DNA of 8,281 nt, taken from AP-16 sp036395835. Its GTDB lineage: Bacteria > Pseudomonadota > Alphaproteobacteria > Rhizobiales > Xanthobacteraceae. The stretch covers positions 1 through 8,281 of the forward strand of contig DASWCW010000223.1 in the NCBI GenBank assembly GCA_036395835.1. Direction: 5' to 3'. The notes beneath the pieces are model-generated. The model was not told the origin of the DNA, made no database searches, and was given only the letters and a program-made list of their open reading frames with translations. Shown one piece after another: positions 1 to 5,946 of the stretch (its first letter is position 1; the number at the start of each line of letters is the position of its first letter). A program made the position numbers and the translations under genes.

Positions 1-188
1 GCGAAGGCTTCATGCGGGCCGACGACCATCAGTTCTTCCAGCCGATCTACATCTCCAACCTCGGCCCGCTCGGCAAGGACCAGCCGTTCGACGAGGAAAA
101 CACCGGCTGGGGCTGGAAAGTGATCGGCAAGGTGGACACCCCCAACACCATCGTGCCGACCAGCTGCAAGATGAACCGCCCGAGCTGA
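1..188 (+). CDS. C-terminal end of a branched-chain amino acid-type ABC transporter substrate-binding protein (5' end outside the window)
   Basis: Reading from base 3 gives 61 residues ending at TGA 186-188. The tail contains FMRADDHQFFQPIYISNLG and later GWGWKVIGKVD and PTSCKM, which resemble the C-terminal lobe of periplasmic binding proteins of the Peripla_BP_6/LivK type. Proteins of this family capture the ligand in the periplasm and deliver it to the LivHM permease. The position directly upstream of livH-livM-livG-livF on the same strand fits a binding-protein-first operon. The ligand cannot be read from the tail: related alphaproteobacterial systems are annotated for branched-chain amino acids, amides or aromatic acids. 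The start codon and signal peptide are outside the window. Confidence 0.8.
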   Translation, partial: EGFMRADDHQFFQPIYISNLGPLGKDQPFDEENTGWGWKVIGKVDTPNTIVPTSCKMNRPS

Positions 189-199
189 CGTCGCGTACA

Positions 200-301
200 C
201 TTGGTCGCCGCGGAGCGACCGAACTCGATGCGGTGAGGTTTCGCATGACCGCACTCTTGCTCCGGAGACCGCCTCCGCGCGGAGTTCGGTACCGCACCAA
301 G
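200..301. repeat. Cluster of inverted repeats between the binding-protein gene and livH
   Basis: Several perfect inverted repeats lie in about 100 non-coding bases. CTTGGT at 200-205 pairs with ACCAAG at 296-301. ACCGAACTC at 218-226 pairs with GAGTTCGGT at 282-290. GGTCGC at 203-208 pairs with GCGACC at 215-220. CGGAG at 263-267 pairs with CTCCG at 273-277. There is also a 12-base palindrome CTCCGCGCGGAG at 273-284. Some pairings are mutually exclusive, so alternative folds are possible. The outer arms suggest one imperfect palindrome, such as a REP-like element or a small non-autonomous element, but its identity is inference. Confidence 0.5.
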
Positions 302-318
302 CGAGCCGCACACGGCTC

Positions 319-339
319 CCTCTCCCCTGTGGGGAGAGG
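319..339 (+). promoter_or_regulatory. Nine-base-pair hairpin just upstream of the livH ribosome binding site
   Basis: CCTCTCCCC at 319-327 and GGGGAGAGG at 331-339 form a perfect 9-bp stem with a TGT loop. No T-tract follows, so it does not look like a simple intrinsic terminator. The likely livH ribosome binding site (GAGAG at 341-345, seven bases before the ATG) begins two bases after the stem, and a purine-rich alternative (AGAGG 335-339) is buried in it. The hairpin could limit ribosome access or protect the upstream binding-protein mRNA from 3' decay, as intercistronic palindromes do in other transport operons. That role is inference. Confidence 0.5.
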
Positions 340-352
340 TGAGAGCTGACGC

Positions 353-1303
353 ATGCTCGAGCTCGTCATCATCTCGACCCTCAACGGCGTGCTCTACGGC
401 ATGCTGCTGTTCCTGATGGCGAGCGGCTTGACGCTGATCTTCAGCATGATGGGCGTGCTCAATTTCGCCCATGCCAGCTTCTACATGCTCGGCGCCTTCT
501 TCGGCTTCCAGATCAGCCAATGGCTGGGGTTCTGGCCGGCTTTCTTCGTCGCGCCGGTGCTGGTCGGAGCGGTCGGCGCGCTGGTGGAGCGCTACGGCCT
601 GCGCAACGTGCATCGGCACGGCCACGTCGCCGAGCTGTTGTTCACGTTCGGGCTCGCCTTCGTCATCGAAGAAGTGGTGCAGATGATCTGGGGCAAGGTT
701 CCGGTCGATTACCGCGTGCCGCCCTTGCTCGATTTCAGCGCGTTCACGGTCTTCACCACCACCTATCCGGCCTACAAGATGTTCGAGCTCCTGACCGCGG
801 TCGCGATCTTCGCGGTGCTGCTCGCGGTGCTGACCAAGACCCGCGTCGGCCTCATCATCCAGGCGGCGCTGACGCACCCCAACATGGTCGCCATGCTCGG
901 CCACAACGTTCCGCGGGTGTTCATGCTGGTGTTCGGGGTCGGCACCGGGCTCGCCGCGGTCGCCGGCGTGATCGCCGGCCCGGCCTTCGTCACCCAGTCC
1001 AACATGGCGGCGGTGCTGGGTCCGATCCTGTTCGTCGTCATCGTGGTCGGCGGGCTGGGATCGCTCTCCGGCGCGTTCGTCGCCTCGCTGCTGATCGGCC
1101 TCGTCCAGACTTTCGCGGTCTCGGTCAATTATTCGGTGTCCGACCTGTTCGCCGGGATCGGCTTTAGGCCGTCGGCCGGCACCATCCTGTACGATCTGTG
1201 GGAAGTGACCTTGGCGCAGATCGCGCCGGTCATTCCCTATCTGCTGCTGGTCCTGATCCTGATCTTCCGGCCGACCGGCCTTCTGGGGAAACGCGAGACG
1301 TGA
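353..1303 (+). CDS. livH: Branched-chain amino acid-type ABC transporter permease LivH
   Basis: This 316-residue inner-membrane protein is one half of the permease pore of a HAAT-family importer and should pair with LivM. The family motif NFAHASFYMLGAFFG lies at about residues 36-50, close to the LivH consensus NFAHGSFYMLGA. The cytoplasmic coupling loop GGLGSLSGAF is near residues 233-242 and the C-terminus ends in FRPTGLLGK, also typical. About eight hydrophobic segments are visible, around residues 5-31, 34-55, 57-77, 92-113, 143-161, 189-212, 220-257 (long) and 290-310. ATG 353 is the first possible start because an in-frame TGA lies at 347-349. The 3' end overlaps livM by four bases (GTGA), implying translational coupling. 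Confidence 0.9.
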   Translation: MLELVIISTLNGVLYGMLLFLMASGLTLIFSMMGVLNFAHASFYMLGAFFGFQISQWLGFWPAFFVAPVLVGAVGALVERYGLRNVHRHGHVAELLFTFGLAFVIEEVVQMIWGKVPVDYRVPPLLDFSAFTVFTTTYPAYKMFELLTAVAIFAVLLAVLTKTRVGLIIQAALTHPNMVAMLGHNVPRVFMLVFGVGTGLAAVAGVIAGPAFVTQSNMAAVLGPILFVVIVVGGLGSLSGAFVASLLIGLVQTFAVSVNYSVSDLFAGIGFRPSAGTILYDLWEVTLAQIAPVIPYLLLVLILIFRPTGLLGKRET

Positions 1304-2619
1304 GCGAGGCGGCGAAAGTCGGCGTGCGTACCGCCCAGCCGGTCGACTGGATCGGGCTCGCGTGGCGCTACGGGCCTTGGCTGCTGCTCGCCGCGCTGTT
1401 CGCCGTGTTGCCGAAAATCTTCGCCTCCGGCACCGCGCACACGATGATGAGCCTGATGGGCATCATGATCGTGTTCGCCCTGTCCTATAACATGCTGCTC
1501 GGCGAGACCGGACTGCTCTCGTTCGGCCACGCGGTCTACTACGGGCTCGGCGGCTTTCTCGCCGTGCATGCGATGAATACGCTCGCCCGCGACGCGCTGC
1601 CGGTGCCGGTGTTCCTGATCCCGCTGGTCGGCGGACTTTCCGGGCTGCTGTTCGGGATCATCTTCGGCTCGGTCTCGACCCGGCGCGGGGGCACCGCGTT
1701 CGCCATGATCTCGCTCGGTCTCGGCGAGCTCGTGGCTTCGAGTTCGCTCATCCTGCGCAGCTTCTTCGGCGGCGAAGAGGGTATCAGCACCAATCGCACC
1801 AAGCTGTTCCGCATGTTCGACCTCACGTTCGGGCCGCAGCTCCAGGTCTATTACCTGATCGCCGCGTGGTGCCTGATCTGCATGATCGCGATGTATGCGC
1901 TGACCCGCACGCCGTTCGGCCGCATGTGCAACGCGGTGCGCGACAACCCGGAGCGGGCGCAATTCGTCGGCTACAATACGCAGATGGTGCGCTTCATCGC
2001 GTTTTCCCTCGCCGGGCTGTTCGCCGGCATTGCCGGCGGTCTCGCGGCCATCAATTTCGAGCTGGTGAATTCCTCGGTGGTCGGCGCCGGGCAATCCGGC
2101 ACCGTGCTGCTCGCCGCCTACATCGGCGGCATCGGCAATTTCATCGGTCCGGTGATCGGCGCCATCCTGGTCAGCTATCTGCAGGTGATGCTCAGCGACA
2201 TGACCGAGATCTGGCAGCTGTATTTCGGGCTGCTGTTCATCGCCACGGTGATGTTCGCCCCCGGCGGCATCGCCGGCCTGATTTTCATGCACGAGCCGCT
2301 GTGGCATGCCGGTGCCTATCGTGCGCTGTTCGGGCGGCTGATCCCGGCCTATTTCCTGGCGCTGATCCCCGGATTGATCGCGCTCACGGGCCTCATTCTC
2401 GTCATCGAGATGACGTTCCGGCTGATGGTGAAGGGGTCCGAAGCAACGCGCATGAGCGTGTTTTCCGTGCCGCTCGATGCCGCGAGTGCCATCTCGTGGA
2501 TCATCGCCGCCGTGCTGCTCGTCGGCGGCTTCTATCTGTTCCGCCGGACCTGGCCGTTCGTGGCCGATGCATGGCAGGCCGCCCACGGCGAGATGCACCC
2601 ACGCCGGAGCGCCGCATGA
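1300..2619 (+). CDS. livM: Branched-chain amino acid-type ABC transporter permease LivM with a long C-terminal extension
   Basis: This is the second permease subunit, partner of LivH, about 439 residues from the chosen start. GTG 1300 was chosen because it overlaps the livH stop in a GTGA junction, has GGGGA ten bases upstream (1285-1289), and gives a normal N-terminus (VSEAAKVGVR). An ATG further upstream in this frame, at 1198, would lie deep within livH. The LivM hallmark GETGLLSFGHAVYYGLGGF is at residues 68-86. The family core ends with FAPGGIAGL near residues 319-327. About 110 residues follow with two more hydrophobic segments (about 347-375 and 394-414), longer than compact LivM proteins. 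The 3' end overlaps livG by four bases (ATGA). Confidence 0.88.
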   Translation: MSEAAKVGVRTAQPVDWIGLAWRYGPWLLLAALFAVLPKIFASGTAHTMMSLMGIMIVFALSYNMLLGETGLLSFGHAVYYGLGGFLAVHAMNTLARDALPVPVFLIPLVGGLSGLLFGIIFGSVSTRRGGTAFAMISLGLGELVASSSLILRSFFGGEEGISTNRTKLFRMFDLTFGPQLQVYYLIAAWCLICMIAMYALTRTPFGRMCNAVRDNPERAQFVGYNTQMVRFIAFSLAGLFAGIAGGLAAINFELVNSSVVGAGQSGTVLLAAYIGGIGNFIGPVIGAILVSYLQVMLSDMTEIWQLYFGLLFIATVMFAPGGIAGLIFMHEPLWHAGAYRALFGRLIPAYFLALIPGLIALTGLILVIEMTFRLMVKGSEATRMSVFSVPLDAASAISWIIAAVLLVGGFYLFRRTWPFVADAWQAAHGEMHPRRSAA

Positions 2620-3377
2620 CCGCCGCCGCCATCGAGCTTCGCGACCTGCGCAAGAACTTCGGGCCGACCGAGATCATCCGCGGCGTCAGCCTGACGATCC
2701 CGCTCGGCGAGCGCCACGCCATGATCGGTCCCAACGGGGCCGGCAAGTCGACGTTGTTCAACCTGATCAGCGGGCGCCTGGCGCCGACCGCGGGCGCCAT
2801 CCGGTTCAAGGGCGAGGACATCACCGGGCAGAAACCTTACGAGATCAATCGGCGCGGCCTGTCGCGCAGCTTCCAGGTGACCAATATCTTTCCGCGGCTG
2901 AGCGTATGGGAGAACATCCGCTGCGCCGTGCTGTGGTCGCTGGGCTATCGCTACTCGTTCTGGCACGGGATCGACTCGCTTCCCGACGTGCGACAGCGCA
3001 CCGAGCAGATTCTGGAGGAGATCCATCTCGCCGACCGGCGGCGCATCCAGGCCGGCGTGCTCACCTATGCCGAGCAGCGCGCGCTCGAGATCGGCATCAC
3101 CATCGCGGGCGGCGCCGAGATCATCCTGCTCGACGAGCCGACCGCCGGCATGAGCCACGCCGAAGCCGAGCAGGCGGTCGCGCTGATCCGGAAAGTGAGC
3201 GCAGGCCGCACCTTGATGATGATCGAGCACGACATGGGCGTGGTGTTCGACCTCGCCGACCGCATCTCGGTGCTGGTCTACGGCAAGATCATCGCCTGCG
3301 ATGAGCCCGCGAAGATCAAGGCCGATCCGGCGGTCCAGCAGGCCTATCTCGGCACGGCGGTGGGGGCGGCGGCGTGA
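2616..3377 (+). CDS. livG: Branched-chain amino acid-type ABC transporter ATP-binding protein LivG
   Basis: This 253-residue cytoplasmic ATPase pairs with LivF and powers import through LivHM. Visible motifs are Walker A GPNGAGKST at residues 38-46, Q-loop glutamine 87 in SRSFQVTNIFPRLSVWEN (a LivG hallmark), signature region LTYAEQRALEI at 149-159, Walker B IILLDEPTAG at 169-178, and switch histidine 205 in MIEHDMG. The signature is LTYAEQ rather than LSGGQ, so the central glycine is replaced by alanine. LivG proteins often have relaxed signatures, so this need not mean inactivity. ATG 2616 overlaps the livM stop and has GGAG at 2606-2609, six bases upstream. The stop overlaps the livF start. 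Confidence 0.92.
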   Translation: MTAAAIELRDLRKNFGPTEIIRGVSLTIPLGERHAMIGPNGAGKSTLFNLISGRLAPTAGAIRFKGEDITGQKPYEINRRGLSRSFQVTNIFPRLSVWENIRCAVLWSLGYRYSFWHGIDSLPDVRQRTEQILEEIHLADRRRIQAGVLTYAEQRALEIGITIAGGAEIILLDEPTAGMSHAEAEQAVALIRKVSAGRTLMMIEHDMGVVFDLADRISVLVYGKIIACDEPAKIKADPAVQQAYLGTAVGAAA

Positions 3378-4072
3378 TGCTCGAGGTCCAGGATCTCCAC
3401 GCCTATTACGGCAAGAGCCACATCCTGCAGGGCGTCCACCTTGCGGTCGGCGCCGGCGAGATCGTCAGCATTTTGGGCCGCAACGGCGTCGGCCGCTCGA
3501 CGACGCTCAAGGCCATCATGGGCGACGTGCCGCCGCGCGGCTCGATCACCTTCAAGGGCGAGCCGATCGCGGGCATGAAGCCCTACGAGATCGCCCATCG
3601 CGGACTCGGCTACGTGCCGGAGGACCGCGCCATTTTTCCCACCCTGACGGTCGAGCAGAACCTGGTGCTCGGGGTGAAGACCGCGAACAAGACGCCGCGC
3701 TGGGGCTTTGCCGATACCTATCGGGTGTTTCCGCGGCTTCAGGAGCGCGCCTCGACCACTGCGGGCGTGCTCTCCGGCGGCGAGCAGCAGATGCTCACGA
3801 TCTGCCGCACCATGATGGGCGACCCGGACCTCATCATGGTCGACGAGCCGACCGAAGGCCTCTCCCCGCAAATGGTGGAGCGCGTCGGCCAATTGCTGCA
3901 AAGCATCGCCGAGCGCAACGTCTCGATCCTGCTGGTCGAGCAGAAGCTCACGATCGCCATGCGCATCTCGCACCGGCTCTACGTCATGGGCCACGGCCAC
4001 ATCGTGTTCGAAGGCACGCCCGCCGACCTCAATGCCAACGAGGCCGTGCGCAAGGAGTGGCTGGAGGTGTGA
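3377..4072 (+). CDS. livF: Branched-chain amino acid-type ABC transporter ATP-binding protein LivF, with arginine in the Walker A lysine position
   Basis: This is the second ATPase of the importer, 231 residues from ATG 3377. GTG 3374 is an equally plausible start one codon upstream, because both overlap the livG stop in GTGATG. Walker A reads GRNGVGRST at residues 34-42, with arginine 40 (codon CGC) where lysine is canonical. Other motifs are VPEDRAIFPTLTVEQNL at 80-96 (LivF hallmark), signature LSGGEQQML at 132-140, Walker B LIMVDEPTEGLSP at 152-164, and LLVEQ at 185-189, where glutamine replaces the switch histidine as is usual in LivF. The length is normal for the family. It is the last gene of the tightly coupled cluster. 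Confidence 0.92.
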   Translation: MLEVQDLHAYYGKSHILQGVHLAVGAGEIVSILGRNGVGRSTTLKAIMGDVPPRGSITFKGEPIAGMKPYEIAHRGLGYVPEDRAIFPTLTVEQNLVLGVKTANKTPRWGFADTYRVFPRLQERASTTAGVLSGGEQQMLTICRTMMGDPDLIMVDEPTEGLSPQMVERVGQLLQSIAERNVSILLVEQKLTIAMRISHRLYVMGHGHIVFEGTPADLNANEAVRKEWLEV

Positions 4073-4103
4073 GGCGTGTACTCATTCATGCGCAGATCGG
4101 AGC

Positions 4104-4177
4104 TCCGCTTTCGGGGCTAAACCGGGAAACGTTTGCTCACTTCGAGACCTACCGATTTTGGACCCTCAGCGGACATT
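4104..4177 (+). repeat. Intergenic repeat copy R1 (most diverged of three)
   Basis: This lies in the 205-base gap between livF and the ABC_sub_bind gene. It begins TCCGCTTTCGGGGCTAAACC and ends with GACCC at 4161-4165, four bases, then CGGACATT at 4170-4177. The same parts occur in the same order in copy R2 (5338-5408) and in split copy R3 (5814-5874 plus 7560-7575). The AAGCGGACGT block of R2 and R3 is degraded here to AACCGGGAAA. The rest of the gap shows only a 10-base palindrome CGGAGCTCCG at 4098-4107. I see no convincing terminator or promoter. Confidence 0.6.
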
Positions 4178-4277
4178 GGCTGTGCACTGCGGCGGTGCTC
4201 TCGATGCCGGTTTCAGCCCCTATCAAAGTACTCGCTTGAGGCGATAGGATGCTTCGTCCAGAGCCACAGGGGCGAGC

Positions 4278-5267
4278 ATGCGACGGCGGGATTTTCTCGG
4301 TGTTCTGGGCGGTGCAGCGGCGACGTGGCCGCTCGCTGCGCGCGCGCAGCAGCCCGAGCGGATGCGGCGCATCGGCGTGCTCACGGGCACAGCTGAGGAC
4401 GATCCGGAAGCTCAGGCGCGCCACGCGGCATTCGTGCAGGGGCTGGCGCAATTGGGCTGGACCGACGGCCGCAACGTGCGCATCGAGGCCCGCTGGACCG
4501 CAGGCAATGCCGCCGACACGCGCAAATACGCGGCGGAATTAGTCGCGCTCGCGCCGGACGTGATCCTGGTTGGTGGCGGTGCGAGTATCGGCGCGTTACT
4601 TCAGACAACCCGCAGCGTGCCGATCGTATTCGCATTCGTTCCCGATCCGGTCGTTTCCGGCTTCGTCGATAGCCTGGCGCGGCCGGGCGGCAACGCGACC
4701 GGCTTTATGCAGTTCGAATACAGCTTGTGCGGTAAATGGCTGGAACTGCTCAAGGAGATCGCGCCGGGCGTGACGCGAGCGGCGGTCCTTTGGGATCCCG
4801 CCATAACCGCCGGGATCGGCCAGTTCGCCGTCATCCAGTCCGTGGTGCCGTCGCTCGGGGTGGGGGTCATCCCGATCAACGTGCGCGACGCGACCGAGAT
4901 CGAGCGCGCCATCGCGGCCTTCGCGCGCGCCGCGAATGGCGGTCTGATCGTGACAGGGAGCGCGTTGGCGGCGATTCATAGCGAACTGATCATTACGCTG
5001 GCGGCACGGCACAAACTGCCCGCGGTTTACTTCGAACGCCGCTTTGTCGTTGGCGGCGGATTGATCTCGTACGGGAGGAATTTCCGCGACCAATACCGGC
5101 AAGCAGCCGGTTACGTTGATCGCATTCTTAAGGGTGAGAAGCCAGCCGATCTTCCGGTACAGGCGCCGACGAAGTACGAGCTAGTGATAAACCTCAAAAC
5201 GGCAAAGGCGCTTGGCCTCACCGTTCCACCCTCGCTGCTCGGTCGCGCCGACGAAGTGATCGAATAG
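4278..5267 (+). CDS. Orphan Tat-exported ABC transporter substrate-binding protein, ABC_sub_bind (DUF534) family
   Basis: This 329-residue periplasmic binding protein has a twin-arginine signal, MRRRDFLGVLGGAAATWPLA, followed by ARAQQ as the probable cleavage region near residues 22-25. Family signatures follow: RRIGVLTG at about 29-36, FVQGLAQLGWTDGRNVRIEARW at about 52-73, VPIVFAFVPDPVVSGFVDSLARPGGNATGF at about 113-142, and a C-terminal VINLKTAKALGLTVPPSLLGRADEVIE, a typical ending for this group. AGGGG at 4268-4272 lies five bases before the ATG. No permease or ATPase gene adjoins it apart from the upstream liv operon, which is a different family. Such genes are numerous and often solitary in Bradyrhizobium and relatives. 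The ligand cannot be predicted. The gene is flanked by repeat copies R1 and R2. Confidence 0.9.
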   Translation: MRRRDFLGVLGGAAATWPLAARAQQPERMRRIGVLTGTAEDDPEAQARHAAFVQGLAQLGWTDGRNVRIEARWTAGNAADTRKYAAELVALAPDVILVGGGASIGALLQTTRSVPIVFAFVPDPVVSGFVDSLARPGGNATGFMQFEYSLCGKWLELLKEIAPGVTRAAVLWDPAITAGIGQFAVIQSVVPSLGVGVIPINVRDATEIERAIAAFARAANGGLIVTGSALAAIHSELIITLAARHKLPAVYFERRFVVGGGLISYGRNFRDQYRQAAGYVDRILKGEKPADLPVQAPTKYELVINLKTAKALGLTVPPSLLGRADEVIE

Positions 5268-5337
5268 AGGTACATTTGCTGCGGAGCACGAGTCGGCTCA
5301 GGGCACTACTGCGACATCGTACTATACCGCTGGGAAT

Positions 5338-5408
5338 TCCGCTTTCGGCGCCTAAGCGGACGTGGGGTGGGCACACTCCGAAGACCGGGTTTGACCCATA
5401 GCCGACTT
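5338..5408 (+). repeat. Intergenic repeat copy R2 with a seven-base-pair stem
   Basis: The copy starts with TCCGCTT (5338-5344), which can pair with AAGCGGA (5354-5360) across a nine-base loop. AAGCGGACGT at 5354-5363 and GTTTGACCC at 5389-5397 are identical to blocks in R3 and separated by the same 25 bases. After GACCC come four bases and then CCGACTT, matching CGGACAT in R1 and R3. It lies between the ABC_sub_bind gene and the methyltransferase remnant. The rest of 5268-5446 shows no gene. Confidence 0.7.
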
Positions 5409-5446
5409 CATTGCACCGAGTTAAAGTGCCCGCACATCCAACGTGC

Positions 5447-5733
5447 CCGGGGGATTCCGCTGAACTAAATGCCTTGTAGGGCAGCTTGTTCGCGCCGCCG
5501 GTTTTCAGGACGTTGCAGTTCAACAGCGCGTTGGCACGGTTCGCTTTCCTTCCATCGAGAGATTTGTGTTGAGCTACGTTGCAGGGTCGCCTTTGGCCGG
5601 GCCGGTATCACAGGTAAACGATGCGGCGCGCGAGGCCCTCATCACTGACGTTAGGAATGCCTTGAAGAATTACACGAGCAATACCGAGCTAGCCTTTCCC
5701 ATAGCCGCTCACCTGCTAAGCGCAAGAGTGTAG
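5447..5733 (+). pseudogene. C-terminal remnant of a SAM-dependent methyltransferase, truncated and frameshifted
   Basis: The frame ending at TAG 5731-5733 reads LVGQLVRAAGFQDV, then VGTVRFPSIERFVLSYVAGS and LAFPIAAHLLSARV. This resembles the C-terminal third of Methyltransf_11/25-type class I methyltransferases, where an AGF-x-DV segment precedes a VRFPSxExFV helix. No start codon with a ribosome binding site fits, and the SAM-binding N-terminal domain is absent. The open frame begins only after TGA 5461-5463. The expected preceding residues GDSAELNAL are found in another frame (about 5450-5475), so a base appears lost near 5471-5476. This is probably a dead fragment left by rearrangement next to repeat R2. 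The family assignment is by recognition; the truncation and frame change are visible. Confidence 0.65.
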
Positions 5734-5813
5734 ATTTGCTTCGGGTAGGCCGACTTCTTTCGCTTCTGGTCCGTTCCTGGCACGTCTGCGACCTGTCTTG
5801 ATGCCTAAATCAA

Positions 5814-5874
5814 GGCTGCTTACGGCAGCAAAGCGGACGTGTCGCGACGATGCCCCGAGGGCCGAGTTTGACCC
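5814..5874 (+). repeat. Left half of intergenic repeat copy R3, interrupted by the IS element
   Basis: The half-copy contains GCTGC TTACG GCAGC (5815-5829, a small stem-loop), AAGCGGACGT at 5831-5840 and GTTTGACCC at 5866-5874. The two blocks are separated by 25 bases exactly as in R2. The repeat stops abruptly where the IS left end begins and resumes at 7560. Between the methyltransferase remnant and this copy (5734-5813) I see no gene. Confidence 0.7.
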
Positions 5875-5900
5875 TGGCTGTGTAAAAACGCTCTGCTGGA
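5874..5900 (+). repeat. Left terminal inverted repeat of the IS1182-family element
   Basis: From 5875 it reads TGGCTGTGTAAAAACGCTCT and continues to GGA at 5900. It matches the reverse complement of the right end at 21 of 26 positions. It directly abuts GACCC of repeat R3. Confidence 0.8.
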
Positions 5901-5903
5901 TTT

Positions 5904-5927
5904 GATTCTCGCGATAAGATTCTCGCG
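5904..5927 (+). repeat. Tandem 10-base direct repeat between the left IS end and the transposase start
   Basis: GATTCTCGCG occurs at 5904-5913 and again at 5918-5927, a 14-base period, immediately inside the left inverted repeat and before the ribosome binding site (GGGAGGA 5936-5942). I do not see the same pair near the right end. It could be a transposase or regulator binding site over the promoter. Function is inference. Confidence 0.5.
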
Positions 5928-5946
5928 CGATTTGCGGGAGGATCGA

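Noticed and set aside
319..339. Intrinsic terminator after the binding-protein gene
   Set aside because: The stem is strong but no T-run follows, and livH starts 14 bases later on the same strand, so a regulatory or stabilising hairpin is more likely.
47..904. Antisense 285-codon frame across the spacer and livH
   Set aside because: The composition is typical of a shadow frame (His, Glu, Gln, Arg rich). It has no credible start region and conflicts with livH.
1237..2598. Very long antisense open frame (453 codons) opposite livM
   Set aside because: It is a shadow of a GC-rich coding region. Its translation is rich in His, Arg, Glu and Gln without recognisable domains, while the + strand encodes a convincing LivM.
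1866..2615. Upstream extension of the LivG frame to an ATG inside livM
   Set aside because: The extra residues are Arg/His-rich shadow sequence. ATG 2616 has the ATGA overlap, a ribosome binding site and a normal LivG N-terminus.
4032..4396. Small + strand frames spanning the livF-ABC_sub_bind gap
   Set aside because: They run through the end of livF, repeat R1 and the start of the ABC_sub_bind gene in the wrong frames, with no ribosome binding site or recognisable motif.
4104..5408. CRISPR array suggested by recurring blocks
   Set aside because: The copies are about 1.2 kb and 0.4 kb apart, imperfect, and separated by a gene and a pseudogene, not by uniform short spacers. No cas gene is present.
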